In this document: positions 32,432-43,920 of the stretch, one piece after another | Layout: every line of letters starts with the position of its first letter | Numbering within the stretch: the first letter of the stretch is position 1 | Made by a program: the position numbers and the translations under genes | Assembly: GCA_964017065.1 (NCBI GenBank) | Contig: OZ024783.1 | Coordinates: 688,085 to 752,084, forward strand | Direction of reading: 5' to 3' | DNA from: Haliclona indistincta | Lineage: Eukaryota; Porifera; Demospongiae; Haplosclerida; Chalinidae | Length of the DNA stretch: 64,000 bases | The notes under the pieces: model-generated | The model's database searches: none | Seen by the model: the letters and a program-made list of their open reading frames with translations, nothing else | Told to the model about the DNA's origin: nothing

Positions 32432-34345
32432 TTTAGTCCATGAGCCCGAGGGGTTGGAGGGTATCCTTTTGAGGGACTAAGGTTAATGGTGATTTTTAGG
32501 AAGATATACATCCCTAGAGTTATAAAATAGATGATAGCATTGTTCTAGAGGTAGCTTTTGGGTTTTATCACAAATTAAATATTAAATGCGCATAAATTAC
32601 CATAAATTAACAAGTATTTTATACTAATTTTGATCATTTCATTTTTTCATCCACATTTTTCACTGACTTAGACACAGTGAGTGTACACCCTACAGCTCTT
32701 TTGGTTAGACAGGCTGCATAGACAGCATTTTACTCCATTTACCATAATAATTATATCTTGGTAAAAGTCCTTATGCAGTAAAAGAATGACCAATGTGTGC
32801 TGGTTGCAATCTATCAGGTGCAGTACAGCGGTTCTTACAGCAAAGCACAAACCATAGAGCGTAAGCTTCCAGTATAACAGATATGGGGTCAATTATAATA
32901 GAAAGTCATAATAGATCGAAATAACTATACTTAAACTTGATTACTATACCTTTACTGAGATACTACTCGTCATCTAGGGAATCATGTGTTTGCATTCATT
33001 ATTGATATTATGCTAAACAACCATTCTATTGCTATACTACTCATGTTGATGACTAAAATATACAAAATAGAGGTTTGCCTGTTGTTCGCTATTAGGATAG
33101 TTTATTGTGTCTATTACTATTACTTCATTTCTTTATTAATCTTGTCTATTATTACCCATGCATGCATGTCTGATTGTATTAAGTCATGCAGAATTGTATA
33201 TTGTATTAATCCTTTGATCAAATCTTTCATTGCTTGGAATAAGATGTCAATAAATTGGTATACAAGACCGATATAAGACGACTTAACTGTTGTACCAACT
33301 GCTCTTTAGCTTCTTTTCTTACAATTTTCATCCTCGGCTAACTGGACCTGTCACCTCTCTGGTCTATAATACAGTGCTACCTGGCTGTCCTGCTTAGTAG
33401 TCAGCCCTTGACTTAATAGCATGTATAGTCCTTTGCCTTTCATAATTATATCGGCATGCATAGCTGTTGATTAAATCTCATTTTAGAACATACAGGTGGT
33501 GTCTGCATGAGATCAATAATTAGTCACTATGCTGGTAGAAGGGATGAGCATAAATACTATCTAGTTTAGGAGAAAGCTAGGTACAGGTACAGAATGCTCC
33601 TGCTATAGGTACAGAATGCTCCTGCTAGGTACAGAATGCTCCTGCTATAGGTACAGAATGCTCCTGCTAGGTACAGAATGCTCCTGCTAGGTACAGAATG
33701 CTCCTGCTAGGTACAGAATGCTCCTGCTATAGGTACAGAATGCTCCTGCTAGGTACAGAATGCTTTTGCTAGGTACCATTCCTAATTCAAATCAAGAAAC
33801 TTATTCTGATTCTTTAATACAGGTCTGTAGTCTTTACTTTGCTTTAGCTGCAAAAACTCTTGGCATTGTCTCATCCAATGTATAAGTATGTATACAATAA
33901 TGGCTCTGTATACATCTATACTACTATGCAGTATGTAGCAGCAAGTTACTTATACCGTGGCCCATCTTCAGGCTGTTTTTTTATACCCATCTTCTCTGGG
34001 TTTTAGTTCCACACAAGGAACAAACATGTCCTTATCTTGCTATGACATGCCAAGGGCATCTGCCTTCAGAGCAGATCACTATACAGTCTAAGTATTAATA
34101 TAGCTTTCTTCGATAATCTTACAGCATGAAGTACATGTATAAGTAGTTTCATTGCTTGATAATCAGAATCATTGTTGTGAATATGATTAGAGGAGCATGA
34201 ATTTAATTACTACTTAATCATTATTCAAGCTTGCTAACAGTAGATACAAAAACCTTGATAAAACACAAAAGCTACTATTTCGGCAATGCTATCACACATT
34301 TTCTGATTCTAGAACTGTAGGGCTTCTAAAACAATACTATGAACC
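32432..34345. other. Internal non-coding segment of the large element
   Basis: No coding exon was recognised. It includes a tandem array of a 20-24 bp unit (GGTACAGAATGCTCCTGCTA) at 33580-33775, about nine copies. It is probably an intron of the transposon gene. Confidence 0.5.
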
Positions 34346-37300
34346 TTAGTCCCTCCAGATGATACCAAAAGCCAAAATTTTGGGCTCTGGCTCATGGCCT
34401 AATTGTGATTTGTCTTGCGGTTGGGAATGACTCAAAAATTTCCTGAAATCTTTTAGCACTTCATCACTGGTTACACACTTTTGCAGAGTGTAAGAAAACA
34501 GCTTTAACTGCATGTTCTCTCTTTGACGGGCTTCACTCTTTGACTCTTTAAATCCTTCAAGTGTCAGTCTAGGTGGTGTTCGGCTAACTTCATTTGGTTT
34601 GGTTGTCTCCCTCACTGTAGGAAATTTAGTAACAGCAACTGTTCTTCTTCTCTTTGGTCCTTTTTTTCCTAGCTGGTGAGGAGAACTAGAAGGTGAGGTA
34701 GCGCAAGGACGTCTCAAATGCTGTTCAGAGGTTTCCATCAAATAATCATCTAGCACAGAGCAATCTAAACAATAAGGGTCTTCGGATGAGTTGAGGTCCA
34801 GTGAGGGACCGTGAGAGTCTAGTGAGGGACGGTGAGAGTCCGAAGAGAGACTGTGAGAGTCCGAAGAGAGACTGTGAGAGTCCGAAGAGAGACCGTGAGA
34901 GTCCAGTGAGGGACGGTGAGAGTCCAGTGAGGGACGGTGAGAGTCCGAAGAGAGACTGTGAGAGTCTAGTGAGGGACGGTGAGAGTCCAGTGAGGGACGG
35001 TGAGAGTCCAGTGAGGGACGGTGAGAGTCCAGTGAGGGACCGTGAGAGTCCGAAGAGAGACTGTGAGAGTCCGAAGAGAGACTGTGCGAGTCCAGTGAGG
35101 GACGGTGAGAGTCCGAAGAGAGACTGTGAGAGTCTAGTGAGGGACGGTGAGAGTCCAGTGAGGGACCGTGAGAGTCCAGTGAGGGACGGTGAGAGTCCAG
35201 TGAGGGACGGTGAGAGTCCGAAGAGAGACTGTGAGAGTCTAGTGAGGGACGGTGAGAGTCCAGTGAGGGACGGTGAGAGTCCAGTGAGGGACGGTGAGAG
35301 TCCGAAGAGAGACTGTGAGAGTCTAGTGAGGGACGGTGAGAGTCCAGTGAGGGACGGTGAGAGTCCAGTGAGGGACCGTGAGAGTCCGAAGAGAGACTGT
35401 GAGAGTCCAAAGAGAGACTGTAAGAGTCTAGTGAGGGACGGTGAGAGTCCAGTGAGGGACGGTGAGAGTCCGAAGAGAGACTGTGAGAGTCCAGTGAGGG
35501 ACGGTGAGAGTCCGAAGAGAGACTGTGAGAGTCTAGTGAGGGACGGTGAGAGTCCAGTGAGGGACGGTGAGAGTCCGAAGAGAGACTGTGAGAGTCTAGT
35601 GAGAGACTGTGAGAGTCTAGTGAGAGACTGTGAGAGTCTAGTGAGGGACGGTGAGAGTCCAGTGAACGAGAAATTGACCATTTCATGTACAAATTTGGCT
35701 GTAGAAGTTGAACCGTGGTTCCATGGTAGCTACGCTTTTGGTCACCACAAAACACAGCAGCATAACTTTGGAGCATGTCAAAGTTGTCTACCGAAGCAAC
35801 TGTGAATGTGTCTGATGGTATGTGGTCCCATATGCTTGTTTGGCGGTTGAGTTCTGCTATGCTGGTAACGTATCGATCGTGTGTATCTGGTGATGATACA
35901 CACCCCAATCTGTTTAAAAGCTTTAACAGCTGTCTAGAACCGCCACTAACTTCAACTGCATCTGCAAGTAGATTATGCAGGGGAGGTGGCTGTTTGGGAT
36001 TTGTGCAGTACAGAAGCAAGCATAAGATGTAATACTGCCTTACTTTTTTAGCATGATCACTTGCCTCATTGCTTAATGTAGCTTTTCTGCGTTCCCGCAC
36101 TGAACGTGTGATCAATGCGATAAAGTTAAATAGCATTGGATTGACCTTTTCAAGGTATTGATCTATGTTAAACCACAACGGATCATCTGTGCCAATGGAG
36201 GCCTGTGACCTGATTTCGTTGTGAATAATGTCATTAACTATCTCACCAGCCTCAACCAGTACCCTCTCTTTACTCAGTGGCTCATTTCTGTAGGTTTGCT
36301 CTGGTTGTTCATCTGCTTCAGTAGCATTGCTAGACGAACCGAGTGCCCAAGAGAGACAAGTGAGTATATCACCATCTGCACGATACAGCACAGTTCCAAA
36401 TCTCTTGTGAACACAGATATACTGTATGTGTGGGTTAAGAAGTATTATCAGTTGACCTAATAGCCATCTAGATGAAAACTTGACTGTGCAGTCATTCTCC
36501 TCTAGAGTTAGGTTCTGAGTTGTAACCCCATAGCTGCTCAAGAAATACCTGCATACTTGTGGTAGCAGTACAGCCTTGTCTTGAACTAGGTGCCCAGCAA
36601 CAAACAATGCACTCATCACAACTGTCTTTTGCGTAAGAGTTATGTCATGCTCTAGTTGTGCCCTTAGCCTTGTGATATAGCTTTCTAGTGTCTTCTCAGC
36701 TTCAACCCTCTCTTTCTCTAATGATGTTACTATAGTTAAATGCATCTTGTAACAAGTGTTACACAGATAGTCTGTAGGTTGTATGTTGATGTTACTGCCC
36801 GTTGATCTTTGTAGGTGGTTGGACACAGCAATTGCGTCTGGGCTATGTCTAGATAGTATGCTCCCTTGTTTAGGAATGCCGCCACAGGACGCACATGGAG
36901 TTGGTGAGTTAAACTGTCTATACAGTTCGTTGTAGCAACATAGACAGAGCTCAAACATTTCTTCCTCGTTACATGTGAGATTGAGTGCTGCCTCTAACCA
37001 TTTCATTGGTGCAAATGAAGGCTTGATTGTTTTTACATCTTGCTGTGCACATTTAGGATTCATGCATTTTTTATGGCACCTGCTCTGTGTGCTTTTCCAC
37101 TTAGGAGTGTACGGTATGCTGTCACTATGGTGCCGTTTTGCTTCTAGCAGATGTTTCCGGCATATGTAACTGTTGCTAGGTGGTGTCCTCTCAAGATGTT
37201 TTTCAATAAATTCTTTTTCCTTCTCTCCCCAGTGTTTATAGCAAGCAGCATACCTTTGTGTTTTGCCACATAGAATGCACAAATCTTCCTGCTGCTGGCT

Positions 37301-37605
37301 GACCTGTTGACAGGTGGATCGAGTAGACCCTCTGGCGGCACCTGCATTGTATTTTAATTAAATAAGATTTGAAATTTACTTGTTCTATACGACACACATA
37401 CTGTTGAAATGATAGTAGTTTTATGTACTGTCTATTATAATAGTTGTGATGCATTGGACAGTAAATTTTTTTTCATGCAGCAAAACATCAATGTATTTTT
37501 TACAAAAATGAATAGTTTTTTTGGCTGTTATCATTACAAAACGAATTTGTCAATGTTTTGAACTCAAACACTCTTGAACTTACTGCTTGCTGAAGCCGGC
37601 TGCAT
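34346..37605 (-). CDS. Transposon-encoded protein, N-terminal part with CxxC clusters and a heptapeptide minisatellite
   Basis: Exon 1 is 37605-37584 (start MQPASAS), with a gtaagt donor joined in phase to exon 2 from 37341. Exon 2 runs open to 34346. It carries [11 protein letters not shown] ... [29 protein letters not shown] and [10 protein letters not shown], consistent with several zinc-binding treble-clef or zinc-ribbon units. A conserved block [19 protein letters not shown] and [11 protein letters not shown] comes near the end. The frame then crosses about 41 heptapeptide units ([14 protein letters not shown], SSDSHxx) before a basic segment GPKRRRT and the end ([10 protein letters not shown]). 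The VDNFD and YHGTT blocks recur in high-copy invertebrate element proteins as I recall them. Exact function unknown; DNA binding by the Cys clusters is inferred. Confidence 0.65.
34797..35662. repeat. Coding minisatellite, 21-bp unit, about 41 copies
   Basis: Units are variants of GTGAGAGTCCAGTGAGGGACG, with a second type containing CGAAGAGAGACT. Because the unit is a multiple of three without stops, three of six frames stay open across it. Confidence 0.95.
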
Positions 37606-37820
37606 TGAGCTCCACCTTGACCGCCTGCTATGGTTTTGGTTGAATAGTAAGTTAGTATATTCATAGGAGTACGTGTAAACAGACTTTTACAAGTCACATT
37701 TATAGTATACGGGAGAAATGTTATGTTAAAGTACATGCGGTGGATAACTACAAGACAACGTTCCCGCGCGGGTGGGTGTTACCGCTTTGCAATTAAATCT
37801 ACGGTTAGAAACAGAATTTG

Positions 37821-37840
37821 GTACGGTTGCGACGCGACTG
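37821..37840 (-). repeat. Right terminal inverted repeat of the large element
   Basis: GTACGGTTGCGACGCGACTG; the reverse complement matches 28700-28719 at 19 of 20 positions. Confidence 0.75.
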
Positions 37841-38372
37841 TTCTTCAGAGAGCCTAGCGCCGTGGGTAGTGAGCTATTCAAGACAAAACCTACACAGAAA
37901 CTACACTAGTCGTTGGGAGCAGTGCACCTGATATCTATTTAAGCCTAAAACACTAGCAGAAGCGAGTATTTCCAGAAAAACAGCGATTTTTGGTCCATAA
38001 CAGACTCCATTCCATCATTCTGTTTGAACTCCGTTACTAGGTTACGCCTACTCGCGCACGCCCGTGTATGTAATTATTCTAATACAAGCGCACCTTAGTA
38101 CAAATTGCTTGGAACGCGAGTGCTGCGAGCCTGCTGCTACTAGCAGTGTTCACAGCAGACAACGAGCAAATCTTCACTGTTACACTGGATTTGTCTGCTC
38201 AGGGTTGTAAGAATGTTAGCTAATGTTGCATGGTACGTGTTGCATGCATGCAGTTCAGACTGATCGATCGCCAGCTATAGCTAGCTGCAGTCAGCTAAAA
38301 TAGTTCAAGAAGCTCTTTACACTATATTAGCATAAGTGCCAACTAAGTCATTAATAAAAAAAAAGAAAAGAA
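37841..38372. other. Intergenic, no gene seen
   Basis: No open frame with motifs and no splice-supported exons. The sequence ends at the large hairpin. Confidence 0.5.
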
Positions 38373-38662
38373 ACAAGTAATAAAAACATTTTAACCAAAA
38401 TGCAAGAGATTTAGGGTTGGTACATTTATCGAAAAAGTATGGAAACAAGATTTTAAAATGAAAAGGATTGTAACAATAGCAGTGTAATGCTACCTCCCTA
38501 AATTAACTGCTTTCGATAGTTGTGGTTAATTTAATAGGGAGGTAGCATTACACTGCTATTGTTACAATCCTTTTCATTTTAAAATCTTGTTTCCATACTT
38601 TTTCGATAAATGTACCAACCCTAAATCTCTTGCATTTTGGTTAAAATGTTTTTATTACTTGT
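38373..38662. mobile_element. Perfect long hairpin (foldback element), about 130-bp arms
   Basis: Starts ACAAGTAATAAAAACATTTT and ends with its reverse complement; the arms run inward to TAGCATTACACTGCTATTG-type sequence around a loop of about 30 bp. I found no mismatch over about 125 bp. It is unrelated to the copies A-C family. Confidence 0.85.
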
Positions 38663-38688
38663 GAACATAATTATGAGTAGATAACATT

Positions 38689-38888
38689 NNNNNNNNNNNN
38701 NNNNNNNNNNNNNNNNNNNNNNNNNNNNNNNNNNNNNNNNNNNNNNNNNNNNNNNNNNNNNNNNNNNNNNNNNNNNNNNNNNNNNNNNNNNNNNNNNNNN
38801 NNNNNNNNNNNNNNNNNNNNNNNNNNNNNNNNNNNNNNNNNNNNNNNNNNNNNNNNNNNNNNNNNNNNNNNNNNNNNNNNNNNNNNNN
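38689..38888. other. Assembly gap (200 N)
   Basis: Run of 200 undetermined bases next to a GA microsatellite (38889-38968), which is probably the reason for the gap. Confidence 1.
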
Positions 38889-38919
38889 AGGGGGAGAGAG
38901 AGAGAGAGAGAGAGAGAGA

Positions 38920-38972
<53 letters not shown>

Positions 38973-39258
38973 AGCACATAATTATGAAGCATATGGGCAC
39001 ACAATGTCACAGCTAGCTAGCTCACTTGGTAAGAGTTGAGGGATCCCAGGGTCCAGCCCATTTCGAAGTGCCCACAGCCTCTTGCTGGAGAGGTCTGTCA
39101 TCATACAGCATGTGAGCTCGACTCATTCTGCTCTCTCTCGAGCTAGCTAGCTAGCTCTGATTTCTCGACGAAACTGAGAACCACACCCCTTTACATAAAT
39201 GGGCAGGGTCTTTCACACGTGGATTTCTAACTTCGAAACTTTCTTCGATCTCGCCGTG
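38889..39258. other. GA microsatellite and upstream region of CMSS1
   Basis: (GA)n to 38968, followed by about 290 bp with AGCTAGCTAGCT motifs. An alternative upstream ATG for CMSS1 lies at 39199, in frame. Confidence 0.6.
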
Positions 39259-41145
39259 ATGGAGTACAATCCTGACAGCAACGATGACTGGTGGGCCAAG
39301 CTCTGCCAGGGAGAAGAGGAGGAGACGAGAGAGGACGAGCAGGAGCCCAAGAAGAAACGGAAAAAACGAAAGAGGAAGATCACAAGCGAGTTAGCTGAGG
39401 TGAGGGAGCTGTCAGAGATGGAAATATTATTTCGTTACTCTCCTCCTAGCTAGAGCCCTTCAGTACACGACACACAGCCAAGTATCAGTATCATGAGCTA
39501 TCTCGGACACTTATTCCTCGTCTCACTCAGTCGTTGCTGCAAGTAGAGGCGGAGACTGTGCAGTTAAAGGGTGGGTGTGGTCACTGTTGTGACATCATTT
39601 TGTGTCACCATCACTATTATACAGTGAAGCATTTCTATGGGCTCAAAGCAGATCAAGGAGAAAAATGGGTGGAGTCTGAACCCGGACTAGCCGAGTTTGT
39701 CGAAACAGGTTAGAATGAACATGATTATCTCTGATCATGCAAGAGCCTTCATGCACTAATGTGTTCAGTCTCTGATCATCCTCCATCGTGTGAATAAAGA
39801 CAACAGAGTGACTGAACACATTAGTGCATGAAGGTGACACTCTACACTTCTCCTTGAAAATTTATCAATTTTGATATGCTCTTTGTGTAATTTTGTTGCT
39901 ACAGTGTGTCCATTATGGGGTCACTGGGAGGATGAGTTGTGCGATAATGGATCCCCTCTCCTGCTAGTGCTGACAACATCGGCACTCAGAGCAGTGGATC
40001 TGAGGAGGTGTGGTCAATGGGTGTGGTTTAACATCCTCTAATACTCTCACCATACAGGAGTGTAGCACCGCTGTGTCATAAAGGAGCAGTAGCTAAACTG
40101 TTCGCGAGGCACATGAAGGTCACATGAGTTTTGTCCTTTATTGAGTTGACTCACTCTTCTTCTTGGTTGGAATAGGTAGAAGAGCAAGCTTTATTTCTGT
40201 CCTCTCATCTCACTCCCGTTGCTGTGGCTACTCCTAACAGAGCCATCAAGCTTATAGAGCACGGTATACTACCACAACACACATTAAATTCAAGTACCGT
40301 AGACGCAGAATTTTCGAGTGAAAAATAATTATTGTGAGTGCTAAATTTCAAGGGATTTAATTTTCGAAGGTGGTCATCCCCTGGAAAATTTAAACACTAC
40401 AAAAATGTTGTGTCACACACACGAAAATGGCGGTAGCAGTCACACAGTATGAGATCGCTCTCTCTGCTTACTCTCTGCATTCATTGTTATCATGTTTATA
40501 AAGACATCAGGGAAGCTACTGTGGAGAAACACTTGAATCATGAGACAAAACCATCGTCATTGACTACAGTAGCAACGGTAGTGTTGATGAACGGGATCTG
40601 TGCTGATACTCAGTTCACGATGGATCTGGCACCTCAAGCTACTGAGTTTCAAAAGCGCTAAAGAGCTGCGGTGTAACTGGATGTGCCTGCTACTAGCAGT
40701 GTATCATCTATGGTACTATAGCTAACCAACACGGTACTATTTGTTGCACTTATTTTTTGATGATTTAATTTTGAGGCTTGTCTCAACCTCAAAAATAAAA
40801 TCTCGAAATTTCTGCATCTACGACCATTATTAACATAGTGAGAGAGCATTAACTGTAGAGATGTCACACGTGATCTCCGGTCCATTTGATAACCTGTTTG
40901 CTGTTTGTTCATCTCGTGTTTCAGGTTGTCTAAAACTGGATAATCTGAAGTGTGTGTTAGTTGACTGGTATCATCGTGATCTGAAGCAGAGACAATTCCA
41001 CACTGTACCAGAGGTGAGTGACGGCCGGTAGCAGCAGTAACTGTCTCTCTGTCTGTACTAGGTGTGGCAGGATTTCTGTCAGATGTTCACTGTTCATCTC
41101 AATCGACCACTGCAGAGCAAGTCACTGAAACTGCTGTTATACTGA
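39259..41145 (+). CDS. CMSS1: CMSS1, Cms1 ribosomal small-subunit homologue
   Basis: Seven exons: 39259-39399, 39456-39708, 39905-40007, 40058-40118, 40176-40263, 40925-41013, 41062-41145. They give 272 residues, against about 279 in human. The start MEYNPDSNDDWWAKL and basic stretch KKKRKKRKRKITSELAE match the family's N-terminus. VCPLWGHW, LVLTTSALRAVDLRR, AVAKLFARHMK, VAVATPNRAIKLI and SKSLKLLLY follow the C-terminal DEAD-like half, which lacks helicase catalytic motifs. Yeast Cms1 is linked to small-subunit biogenesis, so a nucleolar role is likely. An in-frame 54-nt stretch (39570-39623) has GT...AG borders and could be spliced, giving 254 residues. An ATG at 39199 would add 20 residues. 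Intron 2 holds a small MITE and intron 5 another. Confidence 0.9.
39742..39850. mobile_element. Small MITE in CMSS1 intron 2
   Basis: Inverted arms CTTCATGCACTAATGTGTTC and its complement around a variable loop. It is the same family as 51115-51245 and 59405-59522. Confidence 0.75.
40297..40826. mobile_element. MITE-like element in CMSS1 intron 5
   Basis: Left end GTACCGTAGACGCAGAATTT; right end is the near reverse complement (AAATTTCTGCATCTACGAC). About 530 bp with no recognisable protein. Confidence 0.6.
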
Positions 41146-41694
41146 GGAGGAGCTAGCTATTGACTCAATATAATGTTATTCGTATTAAATTCTGAAGCAA
41201 ATCACAATGTATTGGGACCTTTTGGTACTACAATACGAGAACGCTGAGTGCCAGAATTACATTTTCTAAAAGCTGCAATTTACCCAAAAAATAAAGCACC
41301 AAAGGTGCTGATGCCTCGGTGGTATGCTGGACAAATAGTATGCATGTATAGCAGTACGCATCCACTTCTGCAGTATGCATGTATAGCAGCAGTTTCAGCA
41401 ACTCTGGGCATGCTTCAACAGCACACAGTAACTGCAGCTATAATACTATAACAGAACAAGGCGTGCAGCATTCAAATTACAGTATGTTGATAACCACATC
41501 AACTCTGATAACAGGTTATCAAAAAAAATAAGTGATAGCTCAATATTAATAGCCTAAAAATAAGACTCGATGTTCATAATTATTCCACCGTTATAGGAAA
41601 TTGGTACTTTTTAATTCAAATTTTTTAAATCCAAAAAAATTAATAGCAAACAGCATTATTGGTATCATACAAATAATGTTCACAGCTCTGTGTT
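41146..41694. other. Intergenic region between converging CMSS1 and beta-galactosidase genes
   Basis: Contains a fragment of the GCCTCGG-type element (about 41297-41450, GCACCAAAGGTGCTGATGCC). The rest is AT-rich with no gene seen; both genes' 3' ends must lie here. Confidence 0.55.
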
Positions 41695-43920
41695 CTATTC
41701 CATTGATGCTAGTACCAGCTGGACTTGCTCAGGATGAGTGTCACCCTCCTCGTCAAACAGCACCAGTAGATTATTAGTGGGTGTGAGCAGTGATGGTGGG
41801 ACATAGTAATACTGCTGTACATACTCAGTGCCGCCTGAATCAGGTTTAGATAACCAGTATCGTCCGAGATTGAACCCATTCAGGTATATAAACCCTCGTT
41901 TCATTCCATTTAAATCAAGCAGAAGGGATTTCCCAGAAGGAACATGGACACCGTTGAACACAGTTTTGTACCATTGCAATGAATTCACTGTCAAATAACT
42001 TTCGTTGCTCCACTTCACTTTCCCGATACCCTCTTTCGTGAAGACCTTCAGTGATTCTCCTTTCAGCCCGATCTGGATCTCCCAGCCGCCTAGCGATTGA
42101 TTCCCTAGCTTCACAGTGTCTATGATTCCCTTCATGTCTCTGTCGCCTGGTTCCGTGTGGGTGGTGACTCCAAGCGATATCGAGGCAAGCTTCAGAGTCT
42201 GTGTGAAATTAGTGAAAGAGCCCACTTCAAACGAATAAGTTGTATTCGTGACATGCCCATGGTTACAGGTGAGTGCAGTGCCTCGCTGATAATCATCGAG
42301 GAATATCTCAAAAACATTCGACTCAGTGCTCGGTATAGTCAAGTTACCGCTAACTCCGACACCGAGCCAGGTTTGGTAGAAGACAAAGTCAGTGAGGTCG
42401 TCTGTTAGATTGAGCTGTTCAGTTGACGCAAGTTGAGCCGAGTGTAGGCTTGGTAATGGTCCGTTATCCGGCCACATCGTCCAATTGAATCCAGTCTTTA
42501 CTGGAGTCACTACTCGCTTGGTTGCGACGCCAGCCGTCTTCACATCTGATGAATTATACTGTGTTGACCCCACACTATCCAGTAGAATAGAGGACAACCC
42601 AGCCAGACCATACTCCTTCTTCTTGTACCTCACTAGAGCATATTGCTTGTCATTGTTCTCAATAAAGTACAGGCTGCCGTACATGCTAACCGTCTGATAG
42701 GGAAACACTAACTGGTTCTTAGACGTCACAAATGTCTTAGTCTTTGGATCATAGACCTCAACGTATTGCTTCTCCGGTATCTTACACAGCATGAGGAGTG
42801 GATTCATTAGACCAAGGAGTTGATGAAGAGACTTCAAATGGGATTTCTTTGGTTCGTTTGGTAAACCATCAGAGTGTAGGTTTACTCCGTCAGCATACAT
42901 GGTAGTAATGCAGCTGCCGGCAGCTTTACGTCCAAAGTTGTTCCCTCCATACCACATGTAATAGTTATGATAAGATCCTCCTCTAGCTATCCACTTCATC
43001 ACAACGTACGCCATCTCACTAGCTGGTCGATTATCATGGTCTGTGTTCGGCTGCGTGGTCCAGGTCTGGTACCAACCCTCGTTCTCAGTCCATCCGAGAG
43101 GTTGTCCGGGGTACTTAGTGCCGTGCTGTTCAGCATAGTCGGCACAATCGTTTCCATTGCAAGTGTTTATAGTATTCGATGCACTGTCTCCATTGCACAT
43201 CACCCAAGGAATATCAGCATCAATCTTATCCACTAGCTGACCACACCAGTTAATGTAAGCAGTGTCTTCCCAGCGGAACTCGTTCTCTATCTGAGCTATG
43301 ATGATGGGTCCTCCTTGAGGAGCAAGGAGTGGTCGAGCTAGCTCCATCATGTCCAGTACGAATCGCTGCATCTCTTTCTTCCATGGGTCGTTGCTTGAGC
43401 GGACGACCATTCCCGGAATCCGGTTCACCCAGAATGGAATACCACCTGTAGTAAAAAAAGCAGACATCTATCTATCTGATGAAAATAATGTTCTTGTCTC
43501 ACCGTAATCCCACTCGGCTGCTACAAATGGTCCGACTCGTAACGTTACAAAGAGCCCCGCCTTCCCAGCTAACTCGACAAACCTGGTCCAATTCTTATTG
43601 CCCGCCATATCGTACTCTTGCCCGCGAACTGGCTCGTGTATGTTCCAGAAAAGATAGGTCTGGATCATGTTCAAACCGTCCTCTCGCATCTTGGAGAAGA
43701 TCGTAGCCCACTCGTCCTCCACGACACGTGGGTAGTGAACCGACCCGCCCAGCAGGAGCGATCGCTTGCCGTTGAACTGGAAGCTGCGTTCATCGTATTT
43801 GACCGAGTACGGCTTTCCATTCAAGTCGGAATAGTACAGCAGAGTGCCTTGAGGCGGTGGAGGAATGGCGCAGCCTGCAGCAACGAGGAGGAGAAGAGCT
43901 ACTGACGCGGTGAAATACAT
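41695..43920 (-). CDS. Secreted beta-galactosidase, glycoside hydrolase family 35, plant-type
   Basis: Two exons, 43920-43503 and 43445-41695, give 722 residues. The ATG at 43920 opens MYFTASVALLLLVAAGCA, a signal peptide. The GH35 catalytic barrel follows: LLLGGSVHYPRV, YLFWNIHEP, the acid/base motif GGPIIIAQIENEF (Glu near 195) and the nucleophile motif GWTENEGW (Glu near 260). The C-terminal half has jelly-roll beta-sandwich features ending NGFNLGRYW and a PPSLLTPTNNLLVLFDEEGD segment. The enzyme hydrolyses terminal beta-galactosides, probably extracellular or lysosomal. Both catalytic glutamates are present. It sits 88 bp downstream of a 14-3-3 gene on the same strand, and its first exon's 5' end is copied at about 47788-47860. 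Confidence 0.92.

Larger units (their letters stand above)
28700..37840 (-). mobile_element. Large DNA transposon-like element, 9.1 kb, with terminal inverted repeats
   Basis: The left end reads CAGTCGCGTCGCAACCGTGC and the right end is the reverse complement of CAGTCGCGTCGCAACCGTAC: 18 of 18, then 19 of 20 bases. Between them lies one minus-strand multi-part gene (37605 to 29264) with CxxC clusters, a GDWHxLKN block, PIN/XPG-like nuclease motifs and a CXC domain, and no host-type gene. Flanks ATCT (28696-28699) and TTCT (37841-37844) agree at three of four positions, a weak target-site duplication. Size, termini and a nuclease-bearing protein fit a DNA transposon. Academ-type elements are the nearest I can name (transposase fused to an XPG-like nuclease), but the assignment is not certain. 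Confidence 0.6.

Noticed and set aside
34801..35805. Plus-strand Arg/Asp/Glu/Ser-rich 334-codon frame
   Set aside because: Shadow of the 21-bp coding minisatellite on the other strand.
39005..39065. tRNA-like stretch (TAGCTCACTTGGTAAGAG followed by GGTCCAGCCC)
   Set aside because: A-box and B-box resemblances are present but too close together, and no acceptor stem pairs. At most a tRNA-derived SINE fragment.
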